A stretch of DNA of 64,000 nucleotides from Thauera sedimentorum (GCF_014489115.1 NZ_JACTAH010000001.1:62001-126000), one strand, 5' to 3'; numbered from the stretch's first letter, positions 8,827-18,546 are shown. Notes: generated by a model not told the origin, from the sequence alone. Program-made: numbers and translations.

Positions 8827-9581
8827 TCCTTGCGTCCCATGAAGTGCCGGGCGTACTTGCCGTCCACCTTGTTCATCGGCATCAGGATCGGCAGGTCGGC
8901 GGTGTTGAAGTCGGGGTCCCATGCCGGCTCGCCGCAGATCCACGCGCCGGCGCGCAGATAACCCTTGATCAGCGGTGGCGCCTCGGCCGGCAGGTCGCCG
9001 CGCAGACGCTCCAGCGGCAGCGGGCAGCGCGGGAAGACGCGGTACTCCGGCGGCGAGAGATGGGAGTCCTGCAGGCGATTGTACAGGCTTGCCGCGGTGT
9101 GGCCGCCGTCGGCCATGCTCACCGAGGCGCAGCCGATCAGGTAGTCGTAGCCGTTGTCCTGCATGTAGCGCGCCAGGCCACCCCACAGCAGGGCGATGAC
9201 CGCGCCGCTGCGGTAGTCGGCGTCGATGCACGAGCGCCCGATTTCGACGATGCGGCTGCGCAGGTGCTGCAGGCGGGTGAGGTCGAATTCGTTCTCGGAG
9301 TAATAGCCGCCCACCCGCCGAGCGGCCGACGGTGACAGGATGCGGTAGGTGCCGACGATGCGCCCGGCGTCCTCGTCGCGCACGATCAGGTGTTCGCAGA
9401 ACGGGTCGTAGATGTCGCGATCGACGCCCGGTGTGCGTGAGGACAGGCGGGCGCCCATCTCCTCGGCGAACACGCGGTAGCGCAGTTTCTGCGCTTCGAG
9501 GATCTCGGTGTCGCAGTTGGCCAGTCCGACGTGCAGGTTGCGGCCGGCCTTCCGGGCGAGTTGCGGGGTTTTCTGCAGCAT
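8823..9581 (-). CDS. GNAT-fold N-acyltransferase, OlsB/hemolysin-like family
   Basis: The protein has 252 residues and belongs to the acetyltransferase-like family that includes the ornithine N-acyltransferase OlsB and 'hemolysin-like' acyltransferases. Visible features are an N-terminal LRYRVFAEEMGA block near 34-45, DRDIYDPFCEHL near 54-65, IVGTYRILSP near 74-83 and EIGRSCIDADYRSG near 112-125. The ATG at 9581 has an AAGAGG ribosome site. In OlsB the 3-hydroxyacyl chain of acyl-ACP is moved onto ornithine; the downstream overlapping PlsC-type gene would add the second chain. The family is clear. The ornithine-lipid assignment is inferred from the gene pair and the substrate is not proven. 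Confidence 0.75.
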   Translation of the reverse strand: MLQKTPQLARKAGRNLHVGLANCDTEILEAQKLRYRVFAEEMGARLSSRTPGVDRDIYDPFCEHLIVRDEDAGRIVGTYRILSPSAARRVGGYYSENEFDLTRLQHLRSRIVEIGRSCIDADYRSGAVIALLWGGLARYMQDNGYDYLIGCASVSMADGGHTAASLYNRLQDSHLSPPEYRVFPRCPLPLERLRGDLPAEAPPLIKGYLRAGAWICGEPAWDPDFNTADLPILMPMNKVDGKYARHFMGRKD

Positions 9582-9628
9582 GGCGCGGGTCCTCTTGAAT
9601 GTAAGGCCGCGAAGCGGCTCTCGAATCT

Positions 9629-9654
9629 CCCCTCTCCCGCCCGCGGGAGAGGGG
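9629..9654. repeat. GC-rich perfect hairpin, REP-like element
   Basis: Two perfect 12-base arms (9629-9640 and 9643-9654, CCCCTCTCCCGC and its complement) are separated by two bases and followed by GGGGGTGAGGGTG. This is the familiar CCCTCTCCC/GGGAGAGGG dispersed palindrome of proteobacterial intergenic regions. It lies between two divergently oriented genes, so a terminator role is unlikely. Only one copy is in the window. Confidence 0.7.
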
Positions 9655-9823
9655 CCGGGGGTGAGGGTGACGGCCGCGTCGGCCGTCCTGGGTTTGCGTC
9701 ATTCTCGAAAGCCCAGGTTGCGTGAACGTGACTTGCCGGTTACGGCGCCATGACGGGTGCGGTAACCGGATCGTCATCGGCGGGTCATCGTCCTGTCGCG
9801 TAGCGGTCGCAGGATGCGCGCTC

Positions 9824-11053
9824 ATGGATACGCCGCTCGTGATGCAGCATCTTGCAACCGCCGAACGCCAGCTGCGCGTGGCGGTGGTCACCGAAACCTA
9901 TCCGCCGGAGGTCAACGGCGTGGCGATGACCACCGGCCGCCTGGTCGACGGCATGCTGCGCCTGGGTCACCAGGTGCAGCTGGTTCGCCCGCGCCAGGGG
10001 CAGGGCGACCGGCCCGCCAGCGCGGACGGGTTGGAGGAAGTGTTGTCGCGCGGTTTGCCGATCCCGCGCTACAACCACCTCAAGCTGGGCCTGCCGGCGC
10101 GCAGCGCCTTGCAGCGGCTGTGGTCGCTGCGCCGTCCGGATGTGGTGCAGGTGGTCACCGAGGGACCGCTGGGCTGGTCTGCGGTGGCGGCGGCGCGCAA
10201 GCTGCGCCTGCCGGTGATCACCGAGTTCCACACCAACTTCCACAGTTACAGCGGCTACTACGGCGTGGGCTGGCTCAAGCAGCCGGTGGAGGCCTGGTTG
10301 CGGCGCTTCCACAACAATGGCGAGGTATGTCTGGCGCCCACCCGGGAACTGGCCGGCCAGTTGATGGCGCGCGGCGTGCGCCGGGTCGAGGTGGTGGCGC
10401 GCGGCGTCGATACCGGGCTGTTCAGCCCGGCACGCCGATCCGAGACCTTGCGCAGGGAGTGGGGCGCTTCCGACGAGACGCTGGTGGCCGCGGTGGTCGG
10501 GCGCATGGCGCCGGAGAAGAACCTGGCGCTGGCGGTGCGCGCCTTCGATGCGCTGCGTGAGCGCCACCCCGACGCCCGTCTGCTGTTCGTCGGCGATGGA
10601 CCGGCACGTGCCGCGCTGCAGGCCGAGCGCCCGGACTTCATCTACGCGGGCATGCGCAGCGGCGAAGACCTGGCCGCGCATTACGCCTCCGCCGACCTGT
10701 TCCTTTTCCCCAGCCAGACCGAGACCTTCGGCAACGTCACCACCGAGGCGCTGGCCAGCGGTCTGCCGGTGGTCGGTTTCGACTACGCAGCGGCGGCCGA
10801 GCGGGTGCGCAGCAACGAAAACGGCTGGCTGGTGCCGCTGGGCGACGACGCCGGTTTCATCGACGCGGCACGACACGTTGCCGGCGATACGGCCTTGCGC
10901 CGGCGCCTTGCCGGCAACGCGCGGGCGAGCGTGCAGGACGCGGACTGGGACGGCATCGTCCGCCGCTTGCTGGCGGTGATGGACGAAGTGATCGGTGCGC
11001 ACGAGTCACGTGAGGCGGGCATCGACCGGATCGCAGGCGCCCGAACCGTGTAG
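9824..11053 (+). CDS. GT4-family glycosyltransferase, MgtA-like alpha-mannosyltransferase
   Basis: The protein has 409 residues in a GT-B fold. The N-terminal half has ETYPPEVNGVA at 24-34, a motif shared by GDP-mannose-dependent mannosyltransferases and the sulfoquinovosyl transferase group, and EFHTNFHSYS at 134-143. The C-terminal half has VVGRMAPEKN near 224 and the E-x7-E pair at 300 and 308. The ATG at 9824 follows AGGA at 9811; the frame extends upstream, but that part looks non-coding. By similarity it would glycosylate a diacylglycerol-type or other membrane lipid acceptor. Its divergent neighbours are lipid acyltransferases, which fits a lipid-modifying job. The stop codon lies inside the left arm of a REP-like repeat. 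Confidence 0.8.
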   Translation: MDTPLVMQHLATAERQLRVAVVTETYPPEVNGVAMTTGRLVDGMLRLGHQVQLVRPRQGQGDRPASADGLEEVLSRGLPIPRYNHLKLGLPARSALQRLWSLRRPDVVQVVTEGPLGWSAVAAARKLRLPVITEFHTNFHSYSGYYGVGWLKQPVEAWLRRFHNNGEVCLAPTRELAGQLMARGVRRVEVVARGVDTGLFSPARRSETLRREWGASDETLVAAVVGRMAPEKNLALAVRAFDALRERHPDARLLFVGDGPARAALQAERPDFIYAGMRSGEDLAAHYASADLFLFPSQTETFGNVTTEALASGLPVVGFDYAAAAERVRSNENGWLVPLGDDAGFIDAARHVAGDTALRRRLAGNARASVQDADWDGIVRRLLAVMDEVIGAHESREAGIDRIAGARTV

Positions 11054-11122
11054 GAGCGGCCTTGGCCGCGATCGCAGCCTACGATGGAACGACCGTCGCA
11101 TCGCGGCCAAGGCCGCTCCTAC
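11050..11122. repeat. REP-like paired inverted repeat, copy 1
   Basis: Perfect 23-base arms (11050-11072 and 11100-11122, beginning GTAGGAGCGGCCTTGG) surround 27 bases. The TAG stop of the upstream glycosyltransferase is inside the left arm. Related copies lie at 13167-13239, 53289-53363 and 60905-60977. The design resembles the Pseudomonas GAGCGGGCTTGCCCGCGA REP family. Confidence 0.9.
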
Positions 11123-11196
11123 GGTTCGTCTTTGCTCGTCCAGCCGACTTTATCCGGGATAATGCGGGGTTTCGTACATCCTCCCGGTAAGCCCTC

Positions 11197-12147
11197 ATGT
11201 CCATTCTCGTCTGCGGCTCCATCGCCTACGACACGATCATGGTCTTCCATGATCGTTTCAAGAACCACATCCTCCCCGAGCAGATCCACATCCTCAACGT
11301 CGCCTTCCTGGTGCCCGACATGCGGCGCGAGTTCGGCGGCTGCGCGGGCAACATCGCCTACAACCTGAAGCTGCTCGGCGACGATCCGCTGATCATGGCC
11401 ACGGTGGGCGACGACGCCGACCCCTACCGCTACCGCCTGGAGCGCCTGGGCTTGCGCCAGGACCATGTGCGGCGCGTGCCGGACACCTTCACCGCTCAGG
11501 CTTTCATCACCACCGACCTGGACGACAACCAGATCACCGCCTTCCACCCGGGTGCGATGAACCACTCGCATCTCAACAAGGTGGGCGACGCCGCCGGGGT
11601 GCGCCTGGGGATCGTCGCCCCGGACGGGCGCGACGGCATGCTGGGCCACGCGGCGCAGTTCGCCGAGGCGGGCATCCCCTTCATCTTCGATCCGGGCCAG
11701 GGTCTGCCGATGTTCTCCGGCGAAGAACTGCTGCACTGCCTGCAACTGGCCAGCTACTGTTCGGTCAACGACTACGAGGCTCGCCTGCTGCGCGAGAAGA
11801 CCGGGCTGGCGCTCGAGGAACTGGCCACCCGGGTGGAGGCGCTGATCGTCACCTTGGGTGCGGAAGGCTCGCAGATCTACACCGGCGGCCGGCGCATCGA
11901 CATCCCGTGCGTGAAGCCGGACGAGGTGGTCGACCCCACCGGCTGCGGCGATGCCTACCGTGCGGGCCTGCTCTACGGCATTGCAAACGGTTACGACTGG
12001 CAGCGTTGTGGCCGGCTAGCCTCGCTGATGGGCTCGATCAAGATCGCGCACCGCGGTGGGCAGAACCACGCGCCGTCGCGCGACGAAATCGCCGCCCGTT
12101 ACCGGGCGGCCTTCGGAGAGGAAGCATGGCAGCAAGCAGACGCCTGA
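11197..12147 (+). CDS. PfkB-family carbohydrate/nucleoside kinase (adenosine kinase-like)
   Basis: The protein has 316 residues and a ribokinase fold. Substrate-side glycines are in FGGCAGNIAYNL at 47-58. The C-terminal ATP/anion-hole signature is DPTGCGDAYRAG at 246-257, with D252 as catalytic base. Family members transfer phosphate from ATP to ribose, adenosine, fructose derivatives or related alcohols; betaproteobacterial proteins of this type are often labelled adenosine kinase, but specificity is not visible here. A GATAAT at 11158-11163 could serve as a -10 box. The next gene starts inside its last codons (22-nt overlap), so the two are translationally coupled. Confidence 0.85.
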   Translation: MSILVCGSIAYDTIMVFHDRFKNHILPEQIHILNVAFLVPDMRREFGGCAGNIAYNLKLLGDDPLIMATVGDDADPYRYRLERLGLRQDHVRRVPDTFTAQAFITTDLDDNQITAFHPGAMNHSHLNKVGDAAGVRLGIVAPDGRDGMLGHAAQFAEAGIPFIFDPGQGLPMFSGEELLHCLQLASYCSVNDYEARLLREKTGLALEELATRVEALIVTLGAEGSQIYTGGRRIDIPCVKPDEVVDPTGCGDAYRAGLLYGIANGYDWQRCGRLASLMGSIKIAHRGGQNHAPSRDEIAARYRAAFGEEAWQQADA

Positions 12148-12599
12148 CGCAGTTTGCGCTGGTGATGACGGTGGCGGCCGCGCTCGCTGCGGCCGGCTGC
12201 GCCTCGGGTCTCGGGGGCGGTACTTATCAGCGCACCGAGGCGCGGCGCACCATGACGGTACAGTTCGGCACCGTGGAGTCGGTGCGCCCGGTCTTGCTGG
12301 AAGGCACCAAGACGCCTGTCGGCGCCGGTGCCGGCGCCGCGGTCGGCGGTCTCGCCGGCTCCACGATCGGCCACGGCCGAGGTGCCGCGGCCGGGGCGAT
12401 CCTCGGTGCGGTCGCCGGCGGCCTGGCCGGTGCGGCGATCGAGGAAGGTGTGACCCGCCGGCAGGGCGTGGAGATCACCGTGCGGCTGGAGGGCGGCAGC
12501 TACCTGGCGGTGGTGCAGGAGGACGAAGGCGAGCAGTTCCGCCCCGGGGAGCGCGTCCGGCTGCTGCGCGATGGTGGTACGACCCGGGTGACGCGTTGA
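12126..12599 (+). CDS. Glycine-zipper outer-membrane lipoprotein (SlyB/Pcp-like)
   Basis: The product has 157 residues. A signal peptide ends in a lipobox (LAAAGC) with the acylated Cys near residue 24. Residues about 65-110 form a glycine-zipper double-helix segment with repeated GxxxG spacing (GAGAGAAVGGLAG, GAILGAVAGGLAG), as in SlyB/17-kDa antigen lipoproteins. The C-terminus (VRLLRDG) is a short beta region seen in the same family. The ATG follows GGAGAGGAAGC and overlaps the kinase gene by 22 nt. It probably sits in the outer membrane and supports envelope integrity; that role is from the family. Confidence 0.8.
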   Translation: MAASRRLTQFALVMTVAAALAAAGCASGLGGGTYQRTEARRTMTVQFGTVESVRPVLLEGTKTPVGAGAGAAVGGLAGSTIGHGRGAAAGAILGAVAGGLAGAAIEEGVTRRQGVEITVRLEGGSYLAVVQEDEGEQFRPGERVRLLRDGGTTRVTR

Positions 12600-12709
12600 G
12601 AATCTGTGAGTAAATCTACTGCGCGGGCCGGTGGCGGCCTTGCGCGGTGCTCGCTCCGTCGCCTATCCGCCTGATATGTCTCGGTCGCTGTGCGCCGAGC
12701 GCCTTGCGC

Positions 12710-13102
12710 TCAACCCAGCAGCACCAGCGCCCACATCAGTGCGAGGTTGACCAGGGCCAGCAGCACCGCGGCGCTGCCGATGTCCTTGGCGCGCTTGGCC
12801 AGGCGGTGGTGCTCCAGCGATACGCGGTCCACCGTGGCCTCGATGGCCGAGTTGAGCAGTTCCACCACCAGGACCAGCAGGGTGCTGCCGATCAACACCG
12901 CCTTGCCGATGTTGTTGGCGGGGACGAAGAAGGCCGCAGGGATGAGGATCGCGGCCAGCAGGCACTCCTGGCGGAATGCGTCCTCGTGCTTGAACGCCGC
13001 GCGCAGGCCGGCGAGCGAGTAGCGGAAGGCGTTCCATACGCGCGCCAGGCCGGTCTTGCCCTTGAACGGGCTCTCGGAAGACGGGGTGTTCTGTGGCTCC
13101 AT
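12710..13102 (-). CDS. dgkA: Diacylglycerol kinase
   Basis: The protein has 130 residues, the usual length for the small trimeric membrane DgkA. It shows EDAFRQE near 40 and the family signature VELLNSAIEATVDR near 80-93, with three hydrophobic helices. It phosphorylates diacylglycerol to phosphatidate, recycling lipid released by osmoregulated glucan or lipid A modification. It converges on the glycine-zipper lipoprotein gene; the 110 bases between hold no clear terminator. A REP-like repeat lies upstream. Confidence 0.93.
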   Translation of the reverse strand: MEPQNTPSSESPFKGKTGLARVWNAFRYSLAGLRAAFKHEDAFRQECLLAAILIPAAFFVPANNIGKAVLIGSTLLVLVVELLNSAIEATVDRVSLEHHRLAKRAKDIGSAAVLLALVNLALMWALVLLG

Positions 13103-13166
13103 GCCGGTTTGCTGTCCTTGCTGGTGTAGTGCTGCGTCGTTGATGAAACCCTGTTCGACATCCCCT

Positions 13167-13239
13167 GGAGGAGCGGCCTTGGCCGCGATGCGGCTTTCGT
13201 TCCCCCCACAGGCCGCATCGCGGGCAAGCCCGCTCCTAC
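13167..13239. repeat. REP-like paired inverted repeat, copy 2
   Basis: Same 73-base design as copy 1: left arm GGAGCGGCCTTGGCCGCGAT, right arm ATCGCGGGCAAGCCCGCTCC, with mismatches between arms (GGCC versus GGGC types). The inner GATGCGGC/GCCGCATC pair extends the hairpin. It lies between dgkA and the zinc-ribbon gene, which share an orientation. Confidence 0.88.
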
Positions 13240-13339
13240 AGCCGCATCGGCTGCCATGCAGCCTCTACGGAGGCACGAGGGCTGGGTAAAAGGCGATCTT
13301 TTAGCGGTCGCGCATTACCACCTCATGATGTTGCGGTGC

Positions 13340-14542
13340 TTACGGATAGAAGATGTACAGCCGGTAACCCACCGCCTGGAGGCCGTGGGCATCGAAGCGC
13401 AGCTCCACGACCTGTTCTCGTCCGGCCGGGAACCCGGCCCGCAGTTTGGCGGTTTCCGCGTGTGCCCACTCTCCGGGGTCGAGCACCCGGCGTACCAGCG
13501 GGCGGTCCTGGGCATCGGTCAGGGTCAGCTCGAGATGGGGCCATTCCTGCGGGTAGCCGGCCCGGTTGCGCACCGTGGCGTCAAGCACGTAGCTTCCCGG
13601 CGAGCGTGGATCGGACTGCAGGTCGGAGGTGGCGATGCTGATCTGCTCGGCGTCGCGCGGTAGCGGCAGGGAGCAGCCGAACTGTGCGCAGGCCGCCAGA
13701 TAGACCGGGCGCAGCACCGGCATGCTGCGGGTGATCTCCAGGCGGAAGACATAGGCGGACTGCACCGCCAGCGCGCCCAGCATCACCCCCACGCCCAGGC
13801 TCCACAGCCAGCGACGACCGGGCGCGGTGCCGGGCTTGGGGCCGTAGCGGGCATCGAAGTGTTCCTCGGTGGTGTCTGCATCGGCCGAAACCTGCCAGGC
13901 GGGCGGTAGCTCGCTTGCCTCTGCGCGGTCGTCGGCGGTGGGGGTATCGGCGGCGGGCAAGCTGTCCGCCGGCGCAAGCGAGGGTTCCGCGATGGCGGCC
14001 GGCTCTTCTTCCGCCCTCGCACTGCCGGGCTCGGTGCGTCCTGCGCCGGCTTCTGCCAGCGAGGAGGCGAAGGAGAGCGAGAAATCCGCCGTGTGAAAGT
14101 CGTCTGGCGGCGCGGGCTGAGCGCTGTCGATTACCGCCGGCGTGTCCGCAAGGCGAGGGGGTGGTTCACTACCTTGGGCCTGTTCGTCCGGCGGAGGGCT
14201 GTCGGCCTCGGCTTGCAGCTGGGCGCGTGGCGAGCGCCAGACTTCCGGGATCTCGAAATCCAGCGCCGGGTCGTGGAACTCGTTGCTTGCGGTCTGTTGT
14301 ACGACCGTAGCTTCCGCTGTGTCGTGCGCCGGGGACGAGGTGCTTGCGTCGGACTGCGCCGTGTCAGGCTGCGAGCCGGTGGCGCGGGATGCCTGTTGGG
14401 CATCGGCCTCGGTCAGCAGGTGGTCCAGCGCGTTGAAGGGGTTGAAGCAGTGGCCGCAGCGGACTTCGCCGTGGCGTGCGCTGAGCTGCTCCGGCCGGAC
14501 CCGGAACACCGTCTGGCAGGCCGGGCAGCGGGCGAACATCAT
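13340..14542 (-). CDS. MJ0042 zinc-ribbon, DUF3426 single-pass membrane protein
   Basis: The protein has 400 residues. An N-terminal zinc ribbon has CPACQTVF at 6-13 and CGHC near 29-32, four cysteines as CxxC...CxxC (MJ0042 family). A long Pro/Ala/Glu-rich linker (about 50-235) precedes one transmembrane helix (about 240-262) and a C-terminal DUF3426 domain with CAQFGC. The start ATGATG overlaps the prmA stop by 4 nt. It is the usual last gene of the accB-accC-prmA operon in betaproteobacteria. The function is unknown; the layout suggests a cytoplasmic zinc module with a periplasmic domain. Confidence 0.85.
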   Translation of the reverse strand: MMFARCPACQTVFRVRPEQLSARHGEVRCGHCFNPFNALDHLLTEADAQQASRATGSQPDTAQSDASTSSPAHDTAEATVVQQTASNEFHDPALDFEIPEVWRSPRAQLQAEADSPPPDEQAQGSEPPPRLADTPAVIDSAQPAPPDDFHTADFSLSFASSLAEAGAGRTEPGSARAEEEPAAIAEPSLAPADSLPAADTPTADDRAEASELPPAWQVSADADTTEEHFDARYGPKPGTAPGRRWLWSLGVGVMLGALAVQSAYVFRLEITRSMPVLRPVYLAACAQFGCSLPLPRDAEQISIATSDLQSDPRSPGSYVLDATVRNRAGYPQEWPHLELTLTDAQDRPLVRRVLDPGEWAHAETAKLRAGFPAGREQVVELRFDAHGLQAVGYRLYIFYP

Positions 14543-15441
14543 GCCCCGTCGCGCTCCCCGAGGCTGCCTTCGAGGCGCACCCAGCCTTCATGCGTGCCGC
14601 CTACGCGCAGCGCGATGAAGGGTGCGTAGGCCGAGATGACCTGTTCGGCCTGTGTTTCCAGCACGCCTGACAGTGCCAGTCGTCCGCCGGGGGCCACCCG
14701 CGCGGCGAGCAGCGGTGCGAGCACACACAGCGGATTGGTGAGGATGTTGGCGACGACGATGTCGAAGCGCTCCTCGAGCTCGACCCGCGAGTGCTGCAGG
14801 CGCAGCGTCACGCCGTTGCGTTCGGCATTGTCCTGCGCGGCCAGCAGCGCCTTGTCGTCGATGTCCACGCCGAGCACCTCGGCCGCGCCCAGCCTGGCGG
14901 CGGCGATGCCGAGGATGCCGGAGCCGCAGCCATAGTCGAGCACGCGATCGCCTGCGCGCACTGCGTTGCACAACCACTGCAGGCACAGCCGCGTGGTCGG
15001 GTGCGAGCCGGTGCCGAAGGCCATGCCCGGGTCGAGTTCGATGTTGATCGCGTCGGGGTCGGGTGCGTCGTGCCAGGAGGGTACGATCCACATGCGATCG
15101 CTGATGTGGATGGGCTCGAACTGGCTCTGGGTCAGTTGCACCCAGTTCTGCTCGGCGACTTCATCCACGGTGAAGGGCGGTACCGCGGCGAATCCCGCGG
15201 CGGTCGCCGCCTGGGCGAGCGCCACGGCGAGATCGGCTTCGGCATCGAACAGGGCGACCACCCGGCTGTGGTCCCACAGCCGGGTGGGGTGATGGCCCGG
15301 TTCGCCGAATTGGGGCTTCTCCGCCTCGGTGCCGGCGTCGGCGTCCTCGATGCCAACCGACAGCGCGCCGGCTTCCATCAGGGCGTCGGACAGCGCTTCG
15401 GCCTTGTCGGCTTCGGCCTGCAGGGTGACGGAGATCCACAT
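14539..15441 (-). CDS. prmA: Ribosomal protein L11 methyltransferase
   Basis: PrmA has 300 residues. The N-terminal substrate-binding domain is followed by the SAM motif [15 protein letters not shown] near 164-178 and the NILTNPL catalytic-site block near 228, characteristic of PrmA. It trimethylates lysines and the N-terminus of ribosomal protein L11. It starts 13 nt after the accC stop and its own stop overlaps the next start, so it is cotranscribed with the acetyl-CoA carboxylase genes. Confidence 0.95.
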   Translation of the reverse strand: MWISVTLQAEADKAEALSDALMEAGALSVGIEDADAGTEAEKPQFGEPGHHPTRLWDHSRVVALFDAEADLAVALAQAATAAGFAAVPPFTVDEVAEQNWVQLTQSQFEPIHISDRMWIVPSWHDAPDPDAINIELDPGMAFGTGSHPTTRLCLQWLCNAVRAGDRVLDYGCGSGILGIAAARLGAAEVLGVDIDDKALLAAQDNAERNGVTLRLQHSRVELEERFDIVVANILTNPLCVLAPLLAARVAPGGRLALSGVLETQAEQVISAYAPFIALRVGGTHEGWVRLEGSLGERDGA

Positions 15442-15454
15442 TGCGCGGCGGCCC

Positions 15455-16816
15455 TCAGCCCTTCTTCACTTCGTTGCGGTCGGCGAGCTTGTGCTCCAGG
15501 TAGTGGATGCTGGTGCCGCCTTCGATGAAGCGCGCGTCGAGCATCAGTTCCTGGTGCAGCGCGACATTGGTCTTGATGCCTTCGACCGCCATTTCGGACA
15601 GCGCGATGCGCATCCGGCGGATGGCCTGCTCGCGGGTATCACCGTAGGTGATCAGCTTGCCGATCATTGAATCGTAGTGCGGCGGCACGGTGTAGCCGTT
15701 GTAGACGTGCGAATCCACGCGCACGCCGGGGCCGCCCGGGGTGTGCCAGTTGGTGATGCGGCCCGGAGAAGGCGTGAACTTGAACGGGTCCTCGGCATTG
15801 ATGCGGCATTCGATGGCATGGCCGCGGAACTCGATGTCGCGTTGCTTGAACCACAGCTTCTCGCCGGCGGCGATGCGCACCTGCGCCTGGACGATGTCCA
15901 CGCCGGTGATCAGTTCGCTGACCGGGTGCTCGACCTGTACGCGGGTGTTCATCTCGATGAAGTAGAACTCGCCGTTCTCGTACAGGAACTCGAAGGTGCC
16001 GGCCCCGCGGTAGCCGATCTTGCGGCAGGCTTCGGCGCAACGCTCGCCGATGCGGGCGATCAGGCGGCGGTCGATGCCGGGCGCGGGCGCTTCTTCGATG
16101 ACCTTCTGGTGGCGGCGCTGCATGGAGCAGTCGCGCTCACCCAAGTAGACCGCGTTGCCGTGCTGGTCGGCGAGTACCTGGATCTCCACGTGACGCGGGT
16201 TTTCCAGGAACTTCTCCATGTACACCACCGGGTTGCCGAAGGCAGCGCCGGCCTCCGAGCGGGTGGTGGTCACCGCGTTGAGCAGCGCGGCTTCGGTATG
16301 CACCACGCGCATGCCGCGGCCGCCACCACCGCCGGCAGCCTTGATGATCACCGGGTAGCCAACGGCGCGGGCGATCTTGACGATCTCTTTCGGATCGTCC
16401 GGCAGCGCACCGTCGGAACCAGGCACGCAGGGCACGCCGGCAGCCTTCATGGCGTCCTTGGCGGAGACCTTGTCGCCCATCAGGCGGATGGTATCGGGGC
16501 GCGGGCCGATGAACACGAAACCGGATTGCTCCACGCGCTCGGCGAAGTCGGCGTTCTCCGACAGGAAACCGTAGCCGGGGTGAATGGCCTCGGCGTCGGT
16601 GACCTCGGCCGCCGAGATGATCGCCGGCACGTTCAGGTAGCTCAGGCCTGAGGGGGCTGGGCCGATGCACACCGACTCGTCGGCGAGCTTGACGTACTTG
16701 GCCTCGGTGTCGGCTTCGGAATGCACCGCGACCGTGCGGATGCCGAGCTCGCGGCAGGCACGCAGCACCCGCAGGGCGATTTCACCGCGGTTCGCGATCA
16801 GTATCTTTTCAAACAT
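15455..16816 (-). CDS. accC: Acetyl-CoA carboxylase, biotin carboxylase subunit
   Basis: AccC has 453 residues, the normal length. It starts [14 protein letters not shown], the ATP-grasp biotin carboxylase N-terminus. The GGGGGRGM glycine loop is near 164, and [12 protein letters not shown] near 288-299 holds the metal and catalytic residues. It carboxylates biotin on AccB, the first half-reaction of malonyl-CoA formation for fatty acid synthesis. The ATG at 16816 is fixed by the family start. A diverged copy of this start region lies 121 bases upstream, in the accB-accC gap, in a different frame. Confidence 0.96.
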   Translation of the reverse strand: MFEKILIANRGEIALRVLRACRELGIRTVAVHSEADTEAKYVKLADESVCIGPAPSGLSYLNVPAIISAAEVTDAEAIHPGYGFLSENADFAERVEQSGFVFIGPRPDTIRLMGDKVSAKDAMKAAGVPCVPGSDGALPDDPKEIVKIARAVGYPVIIKAAGGGGGRGMRVVHTEAALLNAVTTTRSEAGAAFGNPVVYMEKFLENPRHVEIQVLADQHGNAVYLGERDCSMQRRHQKVIEEAPAPGIDRRLIARIGERCAEACRKIGYRGAGTFEFLYENGEFYFIEMNTRVQVEHPVSELITGVDIVQAQVRIAAGEKLWFKQRDIEFRGHAIECRINAEDPFKFTPSPGRITNWHTPGGPGVRVDSHVYNGYTVPPHYDSMIGKLITYGDTREQAIRRMRIALSEMAVEGIKTNVALHQELMLDARFIEGGTSIHYLEHKLADRNEVKKG

Positions 16817-16937
16817 GGGTGGTCTCCGCGGTGAAGCCGCCCTCGTGGCCTGCGGCCACGGCGCGATTTGGCTGCGCCGCTGCGCCGCCTGCCGGCGGCT
16901 GGTCACCGCGGTTTGCGATCTGGATTTTCTCAAACAT
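16809..16937 (-). pseudogene. Duplicate accC start fragment with 42-codon reading frame
   Basis: An ATG 8 nt after the accB stop opens with [11 protein letters not shown], matching the first 11 residues of AccC except one. The frame then turns into a Gly/Ala/Pro-rich tail and stops at a TGA inside the real accC start region, out of frame with accC. At DNA level 16903-16938 and 16782-16817 match at 31 of 36 bases. It looks like a decayed partial duplication; a translated leader that couples accB to accC translation is the alternative. Confidence 0.65.
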
Positions 16938-16944
16938 GGCGTGA

Positions 16945-17394
<450 letters not shown>

Positions 17395-17441
17395 GCTGTT
17401 CTCCGGACAGGACGACGCCCAGCGGGAGCCGTCGGCAATGA

Positions 17442-17939
17442 TTAATGTTGTGCTTCGCGCAGACGCGAGAGGGCGTACTCGAGGGCGGCCATGTAGCCGT
17501 AGGCACCGAGCCCGCAGATGACACCGGCCGCGCGATCCGAAAAATAGGAGTGATGCCGGAACGGTTCGCGGGCGTGGATGTTGGAGAGATGCACCTCGAC
17601 ATAGGGGATGGACACCGCGGCCAGGGCGTCGCGCAGGGCGACGCTGGTATGGGTGTAGCCCGCCGGGTTGATGATGATGAAGCCGATGCCTTCGGCTGCC
17701 GCAGCCTGGACCCGGTCGATGAGTTGGCCTTCGTGATTGCTCTGGAAGGACTCGACGACGGTGTTCTCGGCGCGTGCCCGGGCGTCCATGGCGGTGTGGA
17801 TGTCCGCCAGCGTGGTGCGACCGTAGACGTCCGGTTCGCGGGTGCCGAGGAGGTTAAGGTTGGGGCCGTGAAGAACCAGTATGCGGGCCGCCGGAGGTGG
17901 CGGTGTTTGGTTCTTTTGGCTGCGTTTTTGGCGCGTCAT
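17442..17939 (-). CDS. aroQ: Type II 3-dehydroquinate dehydratase
   Basis: The protein has 165 residues. The active-site loop is [16 protein letters not shown] near 25-40, with the catalytic tyrosine in DVYG, then the NHEGQLID block and NPAGYTHTS near 91-99, and [14 protein letters not shown] near 114. It converts 3-dehydroquinate to 3-dehydroshikimate in the shikimate pathway as a soluble dodecamer. An N-terminal Lys/Pro-rich extension of about 15 residues precedes the fold; a later start is possible but no good one is seen. It is the first gene of the aroQ-accBC-prmA run. Confidence 0.95.
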   Translation of the reverse strand: MTRQKRSQKNQTPPPPAARILVLHGPNLNLLGTREPDVYGRTTLADIHTAMDARARAENTVVESFQSNHEGQLIDRVQAAAAEGIGFIIINPAGYTHTSVALRDALAAVSIPYVEVHLSNIHAREPFRHHSYFSDRAAGVICGLGAYGYMAALEYALSRLREAQH

Positions 17940-17991
17940 GGCGGCAAGTTTGCCGCAAATCGCTGCATTTTGTCCAGTGCGGCGAACGTCT

Positions 17992-18546
17992 TCAGCTACG
18001 CTGCGCGGGGAGCAGTGCGCGAATTCTGCCTTCGAGTTCGTCGGCTTTCAAGGTGCCCAGCTTGATGTGGGCGATGCGCCCGTCGCGGTCGAGAATCACC
18101 GTGAACGGCAGCGCCTGTGCCTGGTTGCCGAAATCGGCGGCGAGCTGCAGGGTCTGCGGCGTGCCGATCAGTAGCGGATAGGGTACGGCGTGTTCGTCCT
18201 GGAAGGCCTGGACCTTGTTGGTCGCATCGATCGACAGGCCGACGAACTGCACCGGCTCCTCGCTCAGCTTCAGGCTGACCTCGGCGAAGTCGGGAATTTC
18301 CTTGCGGCAGGGTGGGCACCAGGTGGCCCAGAAATTGACCACCAGCACCTTGCCCTGCCATTGCGACAGCGCCTGTGGCTGGCCGGCGAGATCGGGCAGG
18401 GTCAGGCCGAGCAGTGCCGATCCTGCGTCCGGGCTGACTCCCGCGGTCTCGGCGGGCGGTTGCGTGTTGCGGTTGGTCAGGTAGCCGGCGGTGGCGGCGG
18501 CGACGGCGACCAGCACGATCAGGGCGACTTGCAGCGGGCGCTTCAC
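17992..18546 (-). CDS. TlpA/ResA-like thiol-disulfide oxidoreductase, membrane-anchored
   Basis: The protein has 184 residues. An N-terminal signal anchor (about 7-22) is followed by a thioredoxin fold with the redox site WATWCPPC near 74-81. It would act in the periplasm as a reductant, for instance in cytochrome c maturation. The GTG start overlaps the stop of the upstream gene by 4 nt (GTGA), so the two are coupled. aroQ starts 52 nt downstream and may share the transcript. Confidence 0.88.
   Translation of the reverse strand: MKRPLQVALIVLVAVAAATAGYLTNRNTQPPAETAGVSPDAGSALLGLTLPDLAGQPQALSQWQGKVLVVNFWATWCPPCRKEIPDFAEVSLKLSEEPVQFVGLSIDATNKVQAFQDEHAVPYPLLIGTPQTLQLAADFGNQAQALPFTVILDRDGRIAHIKLGTLKADELEGRIRALLPAQRS

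Noticed and set aside
9601..9720. Coding region in the GNAT-GT4 gap
   Set aside because: Frames there are Arg-rich, carry no ribosome site and contain a REP-like hairpin.
7969..9891. 640-codon frame on the - strand extending upstream of the PlsC-type gene
   Set aside because: Only the first 858 bases from 7969 carry PlsC motifs; the rest is the Arg/Pro-rich shadow of the OlsB-like gene and the following gap.
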